Assembly (NCBI RefSeq): GCF_020881035.1
Contig: NZ_JAJITC010000021.1
Span: forward strand, 1-64,000
From: Paraburkholderia translucens
Lineage (GTDB): Bacteria > Pseudomonadota > Gammaproteobacteria > Burkholderiales > Burkholderiaceae
Reading direction: 5' to 3'
Length of the DNA stretch: 64,000 nt
The notes below the pieces were generated by a model. The model did no database searches. It was not told where the DNA came from and saw only the letters and a program-made list of their open reading frames with translations. Shown piece by piece: positions 33,457 through 42,102 of the stretch (positions are counted from its first letter, which is position 1; each line of letters begins with the position of its first letter). Position numbers and translations under genes: made by a program.

Positions 33457-34464
33457 TCACGGCGAACGAACAGGCTTGAGCGTCGCTGCAACGAACTCGG
33501 CAACAGCCTTCCTCGCGTCGGCCGCTGCCTTCTCGTTGTATGCGAGGGTGGCACCGCGTTGGACGCAAGGGTCGTTGTACGAGAACGGCTGTCTGGTGGC
33601 GGCGTTGTAAAGCTGACCGTTTTCCCCTTCCTGCCACTGGCACTTCAGCGTCGCCTGCGCTTGGGGAAGCGCCAGAGGGGTCTTATATGCCCGCCCATCA
33701 AAAGCGTGGCCCGCCCCTTGATATTCAATCAGCTGAACGTCCTTTCCTTTGGCCTTCAATCTCTGCACATATGCGCGGCACGCTTCGATTGGAACGTAGT
33801 CATCCGCGGTTCCCTGAAACACCCGGACCGGTTGCGCTGATATGTCATCGTCGTCGCTGTACGAATAGTTACAGGATGGATAAAAAGCGACGTACGCAGC
33901 AAACCGGGCTTCTGACGACAAAAGGTGCGCCTTCTGAAACCGCATCATGCTGGCGTTGAGAGCGCTTTGACCGCCTCTCGAGAACCCCATCAGCATCACA
34001 CGGCTGGAGTCGATACGCGGATGCTTCGCCAGCAGCGCGAGGGCGCGGTAGGCATCCTCCGTCTGCGCGAGTCGTCCAAGCTGGGACTGGTCGTTATTCG
34101 TGTTGACGATGTCGCGACTCGTGAAGCTGTCAACGACGAACGTGGCAACGCCCATCGAGAGAAATTCCTGCTCCCAATCGAGGACAAGGCCACAAGGGCC
34201 GCACGACCCGTGAAGCAAAATGACGAGCGGGAATCGCTCGTTGCCCCCGCGCGGCAGGCGCAATTCACCGGCGATAGTCACCGGCTTGCCGTCCTCGCGT
34301 CCGGTGAGGAACTCCTGGTCCGTCAGCGTCAATGATTCAAACGGGATGACTTCCATCCTGGCGACCTGCGCTTCTGCGTCTGCATACAGTGCTGAGGCCA
34401 GCATGCAAAGAACGAGAAGGCCTCGCCGAAACCAGGGGTTGCTGCACCATCCAGGCGTGGTCAT
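33457..34464 (-). CDS. secreted dienelactone-hydrolase-like alpha/beta hydrolase
   Basis: Exported hydrolase of 335 aa. ATG 34464 has a GAGGAA ribosome site, and the N terminus carries a signal peptide (GLLVLCMLASALYADAEAQ). Marks of the dienelactone-hydrolase family: ILLHGSCGPCGLV (oxyanion region), GFSRGGQSALNAS (here a Ser nucleophile instead of the Cys of true dienelactone hydrolases), the Asp in GTADDYVP, and the His in GAGHAFDG. So it is a serine esterase of unknown substrate. A promoter is possible at 34607-34579. Confidence 0.8.
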   Translation of the reverse strand: MTTPGWCSNPWFRRGLLVLCMLASALYADAEAQVARMEVIPFESLTLTDQEFLTGREDGKPVTIAGELRLPRGGNERFPLVILLHGSCGPCGLVLDWEQEFLSMGVATFVVDSFTSRDIVNTNNDQSQLGRLAQTEDAYRALALLAKHPRIDSSRVMLMGFSRGGQSALNASMMRFQKAHLLSSEARFAAYVAFYPSCNYSYSDDDDISAQPVRVFQGTADDYVPIEACRAYVQRLKAKGKDVQLIEYQGAGHAFDGRAYKTPLALPQAQATLKCQWQEGENGQLYNAATRQPFSYNDPCVQRGATLAYNEKAAADARKAVAEFVAATLKPVRSP

Positions 34465-34945
34465 GGCAGATTCCTCGATCATCACGGCCAATGCAGGGCT
34501 CTCCGTGCAACAAGACGGACGCATTGAAACACCGGCCGGGAAATGGGAACTGGTAAAGCAGGAAGGATTTTCTACCGCTAGTTATTGTGTACCTGGCAAC
34601 CAGTCAACACCGGATTAGGCGTTACGCAAATATCGAATAACGGCCACGATTTCCGCGAAGAAGAGTAGTCACTCGAGTCTGCCCAAGCCAAACCGTGGAA
34701 CGCGCTCGCCGTGCCAGAGCCGACACGGTATTGATGTACGCGGCAGCGACAGACACGACGGAAATTGTTGTAAGCATAGTTTCGATTGCACTACACGATG
34801 CCTTCGAATTCCATTAGAAATCCGCCAACATTTCGCAGGGACAAGCCACGTCAAGGATGAAACGTCACCTAGCTTCGCGCGCGCTGCTTGAACTTCTGCT
34901 GTCTGACGTTGCGACCGACAATAGTTTGCCGTGATGCCTTCTGCA
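34465..34945. other. intergenic region between the exported hydrolase and glmS
   Basis: 481 bp without a supported gene. TTGACT (34607-34602) and TAACTA (34584-34579) on the minus strand, 17 bp apart, may be the promoter of the exported hydrolase. The stretch is less G/C-rich than the flanks. I see no terminator for glmS and no repeat. Confidence 0.5.
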
Positions 34946-36763
34946 TCACTCCACCGTCACCGACTTCGCCAGGTTGCGCGGCTTATCCACATCCGTGCCA
35001 CGCGCACAGGCGGTGTGATACGCGAGCAACTGAAGCGGCACGACGTGCAGAATCGGCGACAGCAAGCCGTAGTGCTCCGGCATCCGGATCACATGCAGCC
35101 CCTCGCCGTTGACGATCTTCGTATCCGCGTCGGCGAACACATAAAGCTGGCCGCCGCGCGCACGCACTTCCTGGATGTTCGACTTCAGTTTTTCAAGCAG
35201 CGCGTCGTTCGGCGCGACCGTCACCACCGGCATCGCTTCGGTTACGAGCGCCAGCGGTCCGTGCTTGAGTTCGCCTGCCGGATACGCCTCGGCGTGGATA
35301 TACGAAATCTCCTTGAGCTTCAACGCGCCTTCCAGCGCGATCGGATAGTGCATGCCGCGTCCGAGGAACAACGCGTGCTCCTTGCGCGAGAACTCCTCTG
35401 ACCACGCGATGATCTGCGGCTCCAGCGCGAGCACGCTGTTGAGCGCAGCCGGCAGGTGGCGCAACTGCTTCAGATAATCCGCTTCCTGCTCGTCGTTCAG
35501 GCGTCCGCGCAGCTTCGCGAGCGTCGCCGCCAGCGTGAACAGCGCGACCAGCTGCGTCGTGAACGCTTTGGTCGACGCGACGCCAATCTCGCGGCCCGCA
35601 TGCGTGAGGAATGACAGCTCCGTCTGCCGAACCATCGCGCTCGTGCCGACGTTGCAGATGGCGAGCGTATGCTTGTGGCCGAGTCCCTGCGCGTGCTTGA
35701 GCGCCGCGAGCGTGTCCGCGGTTTCGCCTGACTGCGAAATCACCACCACCAGCGACTTCGGATTCGGCACCGACTCGCGATAGCGATACTCGCTAGCGAT
35801 TTCGACCTGAGTCGGAATCCTCGCGAGCGATTCGAGCCAGTACTTGGCGGTGAGCCCCGAGTAGTAGCTCGTGCCGCACGCGAGAATCAGCAGGCTGTCG
35901 ATGTCCGCGAACACCTGGCCCGCGCCTTCTCCGAAGATCGACGCATCGAACGCATCGGTCTGGGCGATCGTGTCGGTGATCGCGCGCGGCTGCTCAAAAA
36001 TTTCCTTCTGCATGAAATGGCGATACGGGCCGAGTTCGACCGCGCCCCCATACGCCGCGACCTGCCGCACCTCGCGTTGCGCGGCCTCGCCCTGGCGATC
36101 GGCGATGCGCACGCCATCGAGCGACAGTTCGCAGACGTCGCCTTCCTCGAGGAAGATGAAGCGCTCCGTGCTGCCCGCGAGCGCGAGCGCGTCGGACGCG
36201 AGGAAGTTTTCGCCCTCGCCGAGGCCGACCACGAGCGGCGAGCCCTGGCGCGCGCCGACCACCGTGTGCGGCTGGTCCTTGTGCAACACCGCGATCGCGT
36301 ACGCTCCGTGCAGTTGCGCGACTGCGGCGCGCACCGCCGCGAACAGATCGCCGCGATACAAGCTGTGGATCAGGTGCGCGATAACCTCGGTGTCGGTCTG
36401 CGAGATGAACTCGTAACCCTTGCCCCGCAGCATTTCGCGCAGCCCTTCGTAGTTCTCGATGATGCCGTTGTGTACCAACGCGAGCGCATCTCGCGAGAAG
36501 ATCGGATGCGCGTTGTCGGTAACTGGCGCACCGTGTGTGGCCCAGCGCGTATGCGCGATCCCTGTCACGCCTTCGAGGTTTCCGTCGCGCACCTGGCCTT
36601 CGAGGTCGGCGACGCGCTCAACGCTGCGCGCGCGGGTCGGGCCGCGAGCGTCGAGCACGGCGACGCCGCACGAGTCGTAGCCGCGATATTCGAGGCGTCG
36701 CAGTCCTTCGATCAGGACGGAAACGATATTACGTTGCGCAACCGCGCCGACAATGCCGCACAT
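34946..36763 (-). CDS. glmS: glutamine--fructose-6-phosphate aminotransferase
   Basis: Makes glucosamine-6-phosphate from fructose-6-phosphate and glutamine, the first step of UDP-GlcNAc synthesis; cytosolic. 605 aa. Cys2 (after Met removal, the nucleophile) in MCGIVGAV, glutaminase motifs GIAHTRWATHG and VHNGIIENY (N-terminal half), and two SIS sugar-isomerase domains (about 285-420, 455-595; GTSYYSGLTAKYWLE, SQSGETADTLAAL) ending in the conserved LAKSVTVE tail. It is 58 bp downstream of glmU on the same strand, so the two form an operon. Confidence 0.97.
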   Translation of the reverse strand: MCGIVGAVAQRNIVSVLIEGLRRLEYRGYDSCGVAVLDARGPTRARSVERVADLEGQVRDGNLEGVTGIAHTRWATHGAPVTDNAHPIFSRDALALVHNGIIENYEGLREMLRGKGYEFISQTDTEVIAHLIHSLYRGDLFAAVRAAVAQLHGAYAIAVLHKDQPHTVVGARQGSPLVVGLGEGENFLASDALALAGSTERFIFLEEGDVCELSLDGVRIADRQGEAAQREVRQVAAYGGAVELGPYRHFMQKEIFEQPRAITDTIAQTDAFDASIFGEGAGQVFADIDSLLILACGTSYYSGLTAKYWLESLARIPTQVEIASEYRYRESVPNPKSLVVVISQSGETADTLAALKHAQGLGHKHTLAICNVGTSAMVRQTELSFLTHAGREIGVASTKAFTTQLVALFTLAATLAKLRGRLNDEQEADYLKQLRHLPAALNSVLALEPQIIAWSEEFSRKEHALFLGRGMHYPIALEGALKLKEISYIHAEAYPAGELKHGPLALVTEAMPVVTVAPNDALLEKLKSNIQEVRARGGQLYVFADADTKIVNGEGLHVIRMPEHYGLLSPILHVVPLQLLAYHTACARGTDVDKPRNLAKSVTVE

Positions 36764-36821
36764 GTGTATTCCTTTTCAGTGCCGGATTCAGTGAGCGCGC
36801 CTCGCGGGCGCGCCAGATCGA

Positions 36822-38183
36822 TCAGCTTTTCTTTTTGACCGGGCGCACGTAACCGATCCTGCTCGTTTGGGTCTTGTCGTTCAACACCAGCGCGTCGGCG
36901 GCGACGTCCTTCCAGACCGTGGTGCCGGCCGCGATGGTCGCGCCGCGCTGCACGCGCACCGGCGCGACCAGTTGCGTGTCGGAGCCGACGAACACGTCGT
37001 CCTCGATCACGGTGCGGAATTTGTTGGCGCCGTCGTAGTTGCAGGTGATCGTGCCCGCGCCGATATTCACGCGCGCGCCGATATCCGCATCGCCGATATA
37101 GGTGAGGTGGTTGGCTTTCGAGCCATGACCGAGCACCGCGTTCTTGACCTCGACGAAGTTCCCGACATGTGACTCGTCCTGCAGCGCCGCGCCAGGACGC
37201 AAGCGCGCGTACGGACCGAGAACGACCTTCGCGCCGACTTCCGCACCTTCGATGTGGGTGAACGCGTCGACGCGCGTGCCCGCGCCGATGCTCGCGTTGC
37301 GGATCACGCAATTCGGCCCGATGCTGACGTTGTCGGCCAGCGTCACCCGGCCTTCGAACACGCAGTTCACGTCGATCGACACGTCGCGCCCGCATTCGAG
37401 CGTGCCGCGCACGTCGACTCGCGCAGGATCGGCGAGCGTCACGCCCGCGACGAGCAGCGCGTCGGCGACATTGCGCTGGTGAATCCGCTCGAGCTCGGCG
37501 AGCTGCTGCTTGCTGTTCACGCCGAGCGTTTCCCATTCGTCGTCGGGCTGCGTGGTGACGACTTCGAGACCGGCCTCGATCGCCATCTCGACCGCGTCGG
37601 TCAGATAGAACTCGCCTTGCGCGTTGTCGTTTTTCAGCGCCGCGAGCCAGCCGGCGAGGCGCGCGGTCGGTGCGACCATGATGCCGGTGTTGATTTCGGC
37701 GATCTCCAGTTGCTCGGGGCTGGCGTCCTTCTGTTCGACGATGCGCTGCACCTTGCCATGCTGATCGCGCACGATGCGGCCGTAGCCGGTCGGGTCGTCG
37801 AGCGTGACGGTGAGCACGCCGTAGCCGTCCTGACCGGCGCGCCCGGTCAGTGCACGCAGCGTCTCGGCGCGCGTGAGCGGCACGTCGCCATAAAGCACCA
37901 GCGTGGGCAGTGAGGGGTCGAGCAGCGGCAGCGCCTGCTGTACCGCATGGCCGGTGCCGAGCTGCTGCTCCTGCACCGCGAATTGAAGATCGGGCGCCGC
38001 GACGGCTTCACGTACGGCTTCGGCGCCGTGGCCGATCACGACGATCAGACGCGCAGGCCTGAGCGTGCGAGCGGTGTCGATGACATGAGCGAGGAGCGGC
38101 CGGCCGGCCAGAGGATGGAGCACCTTGGGGAGCGCGGACCGCATGCGCTTGCCGGTACCTGCCGCCAAAATCACGATGTTCAT
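36822..38183 (-). CDS. glmU: bifunctional N-acetylglucosamine-1-phosphate uridyltransferase / glucosamine-1-phosphate acetyltransferase
   Basis: Makes UDP-GlcNAc for peptidoglycan and LPS; cytosolic. 453 aa. N-terminal pyrophosphorylase domain with AAGTGKRMRSALPKVLHPLAG (nucleotide-binding loop) and YGDVPLTRAETL (metal Asp); C-terminal left-handed beta-helix with repeating hexapeptides and the acetyltransferase His in the LTYIGDADIGARVNIGAGTI region. It lies directly upstream of glmS. Confidence 0.96.
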   Translation of the reverse strand: MNIVILAAGTGKRMRSALPKVLHPLAGRPLLAHVIDTARTLRPARLIVVIGHGAEAVREAVAAPDLQFAVQEQQLGTGHAVQQALPLLDPSLPTLVLYGDVPLTRAETLRALTGRAGQDGYGVLTVTLDDPTGYGRIVRDQHGKVQRIVEQKDASPEQLEIAEINTGIMVAPTARLAGWLAALKNDNAQGEFYLTDAVEMAIEAGLEVVTTQPDDEWETLGVNSKQQLAELERIHQRNVADALLVAGVTLADPARVDVRGTLECGRDVSIDVNCVFEGRVTLADNVSIGPNCVIRNASIGAGTRVDAFTHIEGAEVGAKVVLGPYARLRPGAALQDESHVGNFVEVKNAVLGHGSKANHLTYIGDADIGARVNIGAGTITCNYDGANKFRTVIEDDVFVGSDTQLVAPVRVQRGATIAAGTTVWKDVAADALVLNDKTQTSRIGYVRPVKKKS

Positions 38184-38237
38184 GGCGTCGGCAAATAGAC
38201 GAGTTTGGAGCCGAGGATTCTATCATGCTGCACCTGC

Positions 38238-38259
38238 AAAAAAGGCCGCTGACGCGGCC
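38238..38259 (-). terminator. terminator of ttcA (minus strand)
   Basis: Minus strand GGCCGC/GCGGCC with a 4-nt loop, followed by six U. A second hairpin CCGGCGG/CCGCCGG lies nearer the stop. Confidence 0.85.
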
Positions 38260-38330
38260 TCGGCAGGGGTGGCAAACCGGCGGAAAACCGCCGGAACGCC
38301 TGCAGACCAGGCACTTTTCGGCAGACGCGC

Positions 38331-39323
38331 TCAGAGATCGTCGAACTGGACCAGCGAGATGGTCTTCGCGCCGTTGAGCGGTGCGCCTTCCTCGCCCGTT
38401 GAGCAGGGTTCTTCGTCGAACGCGATATCGCCTTGCGGATCGGCCTCGCCCGTCGCGCGCAGCCCCGCGAACGGAAACAGCTGATGATCCATCAGATGCG
38501 ACGGCACCACGTTCGACAGCGCGTTGAACATGTTCTCGATGCGGCCCGGGAAACGCTTCTCCCAGTCGCGGATCAGCGCCTTCATTTCCGCGCGCTTCAA
38601 GTTCGGCTGGCTACCGCACAGATTGCACGGAATGATCGGAAATTCGCGCAGCTCCGCGTACTTCTCCAGATCGGTTTCCTTCACGTAGGCGAGCGGCCGG
38701 ATCACGATGTTCTTGCCGTCGTCCGATTGCAGCTTCGGCGGCATGCCCTTCAGCTTGCCGCCATAGAACAGGTTCAACAGCAGCGTCTGCAGAATGTCGT
38801 CGCGATGATGGCCGAGCGCGATCTTGGTCGCACCAAGCTCGCCCGCGACGCGGTACAGGATGCCGCGCCGCAGCCGCGAGCACAGCGAGCAGGTGGTCTT
38901 GCCCTCCGGCACGAGCCGCTTGACGATGCTATAGGTGTCCTGGTTCTCGATGTGAAACGGGATGTCGAGCTGCGTCAGGTATTCGGGCAGCACGTGCTCC
39001 GGGAAGCCCGGCTGCTTCTGGTCGAGGTTCACCGCGACGATGTCGAAATTGATCGGCGCGCGCTCGCGCAGCCGCATCAGGATGTCGAGCATCGCGTAAC
39101 TGTCTTTGCCGCCCGACAGGCACACCATCACCTTGTCGCCGTCCTCGATCATGTTGTAGTCGCCGATCGCCTGTCCGACCTGGCGCGCGAGGCGCTTGAA
39201 CAGCTTGTTGTTCTCGTACGCTTCCTTCTGCTCGCGGCGCGTGAGCGGCGATTTCGGAGCGCGGGCGGTGTGCGTGGCCTCGGCGGCTTCGGTGCCCTGG
39301 TTCAGCATTTCCGGTGCATGCAT
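38331..39323 (-). CDS. ttcA: tRNA 2-thiocytidine(32) synthetase
   Basis: Thiolates cytidine-32 of certain tRNAs using ATP and an Fe-S cluster; cytosolic. 330 aa. PP-loop SGGKDSYAMLDI, and the cysteine pairs CSLCSRLRRG and CNLCGSQPN for the Fe-S cluster. ATG 39323 follows folB by 3 bp on the same strand. Confidence 0.95.
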   Translation of the reverse strand: MHAPEMLNQGTEAAEATHTARAPKSPLTRREQKEAYENNKLFKRLARQVGQAIGDYNMIEDGDKVMVCLSGGKDSYAMLDILMRLRERAPINFDIVAVNLDQKQPGFPEHVLPEYLTQLDIPFHIENQDTYSIVKRLVPEGKTTCSLCSRLRRGILYRVAGELGATKIALGHHRDDILQTLLLNLFYGGKLKGMPPKLQSDDGKNIVIRPLAYVKETDLEKYAELREFPIIPCNLCGSQPNLKRAEMKALIRDWEKRFPGRIENMFNALSNVVPSHLMDHQLFPFAGLRATGEADPQGDIAFDEEPCSTGEEGAPLNGAKTISLVQFDDL

Positions 39324-39326
39324 CGC

Positions 39327-39722
39327 TCAATCCTCCTTGATGCGGAAGACTTCGACACCGACCGCATCGCAGTCCGGATAGACGTCCGGCTTCTCGGTCG
39401 ACACGCGCGCGCCGCGCACCTGCGGATGTTCGAGCATGACGCGCACGAGGTCGTCGCACAGCGTTTCCTGCAGATGGATATGGCCTTGCGAGACCCGCTT
39501 GGCGATCGTCGAGCGCATGAAGTCGTAGTCGACGACTTCGTTGAGCTTGTCGTGCACCGGCGTGGACAGCGCGAGCGGCACGAACAGTTCGACGTTGATC
39601 ACGACGCGCTGTTCGCCACGCTTTTCGAAGTCGTGCACGCCGATATTGATGTGCACTTCGTAATTGCGCAGAAAGAGCCGGCGGCAATCGGCGAGCCGGG
39701 GGTGCGAAAGAGCGGCAAACAT
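39327..39722 (-). CDS. folB: dihydroneopterin aldolase
   Basis: Cleaves 7,8-dihydroneopterin to 6-hydroxymethyl-dihydropterin and glycolaldehyde in folate synthesis. 131 aa from ATG 39722; GGAAC precedes it. Family marks: NYEVHINIGVHDFEKRGEQRVVINVEL, VVDYDFMRSTI, and the substrate Glu/Lys zone HIHLQETLCDDL and STEKPDVYPDCDAVGVEV. It follows the FolM-like gene by 91 bp and precedes ttcA by 3 bp. Confidence 0.93.
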   Translation of the reverse strand: MFAALSHPRLADCRRLFLRNYEVHINIGVHDFEKRGEQRVVINVELFVPLALSTPVHDKLNEVVDYDFMRSTIAKRVSQGHIHLQETLCDDLVRVMLEHPQVRGARVSTEKPDVYPDCDAVGVEVFRIKED

Positions 39723-39813
39723 GTTCGTTCCAGTCAAAAAGGCGTGCGTTTGCACGCAAAGGGGCACTTCACCACGCGCGACGGCTGCCTCGGCGAGGCG
39801 GGCCGCGCGCGTG

Positions 39814-40629
39814 TCAGGCGCCCGTCAAAAACATCACGTCGCGCGGCAGCGGCACGAGATGCTGCCCGCCGTCGACCACCAGCGTCGTTCCGGTGACGCC
39901 GGCTGCATCCGCGAGATACAGCGCGGCGGCGACGATATCCTCGGGCCGCGACGCACGGCCAAGAGGCGTCATACGGTGAGCGGCTTCAAACCCTTCATGG
40001 GTCTGATCGGCCGATTGCATGGTCAGGCCGGGAGCAAGCCCGACCACCCGGACCTTCGGCGCGAGCGCCTGGGCGAGCGCGACCGTCGCGGTCTGCAGCG
40101 CCGCCTTCGACAGCGTGTACGACAGATAGTCCGGGTTCATGTTGTACAGCTTCTGGTCCAGCACATTGATGACGACACCGCGCTGGCTTTCGTCGCGCAA
40201 GGCGGCATCCGGCGTCGCGTCGTACAGCATACGCGCGAGCACGAGCGGCGCGCCGACGTTCATCGCGGTCAGCTTCAGCAGCAGCTCGTAGCCGACGTCG
40301 CGCGCCGTGTCTTCCTCGAAGCGCGACGCGTTGTTGACGATGCACGACGGCCGGCCCAGCGCCGCGGTACAGTCCGGCAGCAGCCGCACGACCTGCGCTT
40401 CGTCGCCGAGATCGGCGTGCAGCGCGACCGCGCGGCGGCCCATCGCGATGATTTGCGCGACCACTTCGTCGGCTTGCTCGCGCGAGGCGCCGAAGTGCAC
40501 GGCCACATCCCAGCCGCGCGCGGCGAAGCCGAGCGCGAGCGCCCGCCCGATGCGGCGCGCGGCGCCGGTAATTAGCACGACGCGGGGCGTTTCGGCCGCG
40601 TGGGCGGCGAGGTCCGGAGAGACGGTCAT
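39814..40629 (-). CDS. SDR-family pteridine reductase-like enzyme (FolM type)
   Basis: Short-chain reductase, 271 aa, probably NADPH-dependent. It has the pteridine-reductase pattern TGAARRIGRALALGF instead of the classical TGxxxGIG, and a catalytic Asp158-Tyr171-Lys175 (INVLDQKL, then YTLSK), where Asp replaces the usual Ser; spacings of 13 and 4 match those of pteridine reductase PTR1 (Asp181-Tyr194-Lys198). This, and the position just upstream of folB, support dihydromonapterin/dihydrofolate reduction. That substrate is inference; no direct evidence is in the sequence. It is divergent from the MidA-type methyltransferase gene, 13 bp apart. Confidence 0.85.
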   Translation of the reverse strand: MTVSPDLAAHAAETPRVVLITGAARRIGRALALGFAARGWDVAVHFGASREQADEVVAQIIAMGRRAVALHADLGDEAQVVRLLPDCTAALGRPSCIVNNASRFEEDTARDVGYELLLKLTAMNVGAPLVLARMLYDATPDAALRDESQRGVVINVLDQKLYNMNPDYLSYTLSKAALQTATVALAQALAPKVRVVGLAPGLTMQSADQTHEGFEAAHRMTPLGRASRPEDIVAAALYLADAAGVTGTTLVVDGGQHLVPLPRDVMFLTGA

Positions 40630-40630
40630 T

Positions 40631-40636
40631 TACAAT
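40631..40636 (+). promoter_or_regulatory. -10 element immediately before a MidA-like gene (possible leaderless start)
   Basis: TACAAT lies only 6 bp before ATG 40643, so transcription would begin at or near the start codon. No separate Shine-Dalgarno is usable: GGGG touches the ATG. Confidence 0.45.
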
Positions 40637-40642
40637 GCGGGG

Positions 40643-41845
40643 ATGAATCCGAAAGCTCACGAACCCGATAGTTTACCTGCTCCCGGCCCGAGCGCGCTCG
40701 CGCAGTCCGACGCACTCGTCGCTGCGATCCGCGCGCAGCTCGACGCGGCCGGCGGCTGGCTGCCGTTCGACCGCTACATGGAGCGCGCGCTGTACGCGCC
40801 GGGGCTCGGCTACTACAGCGGCGGTGCGCGCAAATTCGGCCTGCGCGCCGAGGACGGCAGCGACTTCGTCACCGCGCCGGAACTATCGCCCCTGTTCGCC
40901 GCGACGCTCGCGCGCCCGGTCGCCGAAGCGCTGGAGGCGAGCGGCACGCGCGACGTGATCGAGTTCGGCGCCGGCACCGGAAAGCTCGCCGCGGGGTTGC
41001 TCAATGCGCTCGACACGCTCGGCGCGGAGTTCGACAGCTACTCGATCGTCGATCTGTCGGGTGAGCTGCGCGAGCGGCAGCGCGAGACGATCGCGGCGGC
41101 CACGCCCGCGCTGCTCGCGAAAGTGCGCTGGCTCGACGCATTGCCGGAGCGCTTCGAGGGCGTCGTGATCGGCAACGAGGTACTCGACGCGATGCCGGTA
41201 CGGCTCTTCGCCCATCGCGGCGGCGTCTGGCACGAGCGCGGCGTGGTGTGGCGAGAGGCCGCATTCGGATTCGACGACCGACCGGTCGCGGCTGCCGCGG
41301 ACCTCGCGCTGCTCGCCGAAATCGACGCGACCCGCGACCCCGCCGGCGACGACTACGTGACCGAAACGCACGAAGCCGCGCGCGCCTTCACGCGCACCAT
41401 CTGCACGATGCTCGCGCGCGGTGCGATTTTCCTGATCGACTACGGCTTTCCGCGCCACGAGTACTACCACGACCAGCGCACGCAGGGCACGCTGATGTGC
41501 CACTACCGGCACCGCGCGCACGGCGACCCGTTCCTGTACCCCGGCCTGCAGGACATCACCGCGCACGTCGAATTCACCGGCATTGCCGAAGCGGGCGTCG
41601 AGACCGGCGCGGACCTGCTCGGCTTCACGTCGCAAGCGCGCTTCCTGCTCAATGCGGGCGTCACGGAGGCGCTCGGCGAAATCGATCCCGCTGACACCGC
41701 TCGTTTTCTGCCCGCGGCCAATGCGGTGCAGAAGCTGCTGTCCGAGGCGGAGATGGGCGAGCTGTTCAAGGTGATCGCGTTTTCGCGCGGACTCGACGAC
41801 ACGCTACGCGCCTTTTCGAGCGGCGACCGCTCGCATACGCTGTGA
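40643..41845 (+). CDS. class I SAM-dependent methyltransferase, NDUFAF7/MidA family
   Basis: Protein-arginine-methyltransferase-type protein, 400 aa. In mitochondria NDUFAF7 methylates NDUFS2 of complex I; bacterial members are less well studied. Marks: RYMERALYAPGLGYYSGG (family N terminus), the SAM-binding FGAGTGKLAAG and DLSGELRERQRE, VIGNEVLDAMPVR (signature), and the C-terminal IDYGFPRHEYYHDQRTQGTLMCHYRH block. The upstream start is divergent with the FolM-like gene. No partner gene is adjacent. Confidence 0.9.
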   Translation: MNPKAHEPDSLPAPGPSALAQSDALVAAIRAQLDAAGGWLPFDRYMERALYAPGLGYYSGGARKFGLRAEDGSDFVTAPELSPLFAATLARPVAEALEASGTRDVIEFGAGTGKLAAGLLNALDTLGAEFDSYSIVDLSGELRERQRETIAAATPALLAKVRWLDALPERFEGVVIGNEVLDAMPVRLFAHRGGVWHERGVVWREAAFGFDDRPVAAAADLALLAEIDATRDPAGDDYVTETHEAARAFTRTICTMLARGAIFLIDYGFPRHEYYHDQRTQGTLMCHYRHRAHGDPFLYPGLQDITAHVEFTGIAEAGVETGADLLGFTSQARFLLNAGVTEALGEIDPADTARFLPAANAVQKLLSEAEMGELFKVIAFSRGLDDTLRAFSSGDRSHTL

Positions 41846-41876
41846 TTGTGAATCCGCCTTGGCTTAAGGACTCGCG

Positions 41877-42071
41877 ATGATCCGCTGGCTGCTGACTACC
41901 TTCGTTGCCGTCGCGGTGCTGTCGTCGTGCTGGCCGTGGCTGAAGAAGCTCGGCATCGGCCGGATGCCCGGCGATGTGACCTTGCGGCTGTTCGGCCGCG
42001 AGTATCCGTTTCCGTTCATGTCGACGCTGGTGCTGTCCATGTTGCTGTCGCTGCTGGCGCGGGCGTTGTAG
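41877..42071 (+). CDS. DUF2905 small membrane protein
   Basis: 64-aa protein with two predicted membrane segments (IRWLLTTFVAVAVLSSC and MSTLVLSMLLSLLARAL) separated by the loop KKLGIGRMPGDVTLRLFGREYPFPF, which is typical of DUF2905. Function unknown. ATG 41877; it lies 31 bp after the methyltransferase stop and may be co-transcribed. Confidence 0.85.
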   Translation: MIRWLLTTFVAVAVLSSCWPWLKKLGIGRMPGDVTLRLFGREYPFPFMSTLVLSMLLSLLARAL

Positions 42072-42102
42072 GCGCCGCGCACCGCTTTACGCCAGCGACA
42101 TT

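Noticed and set aside
31311..34545. shared AACACCGGCCGG at 31311-31325 and 34526-34540 as a flanking direct repeat of the 31-34.5 kb block
   Set aside because: Only about 13 bp in GC-rich DNA and no integrase, transposase or tRNA; chance is likely.
34931..34949. GTGATGC/GCATCAC hairpin across the glmS stop codon
   Set aside because: No U-run follows on the minus strand, so it is not a recognisable terminator; stem of only 7 bp.
36764..36821. possible glmS ribozyme before glmS
   Set aside because: The glmU-glmS gap is only 58 bp, too short for the ribozyme, which is also typical of Gram-positive bacteria.
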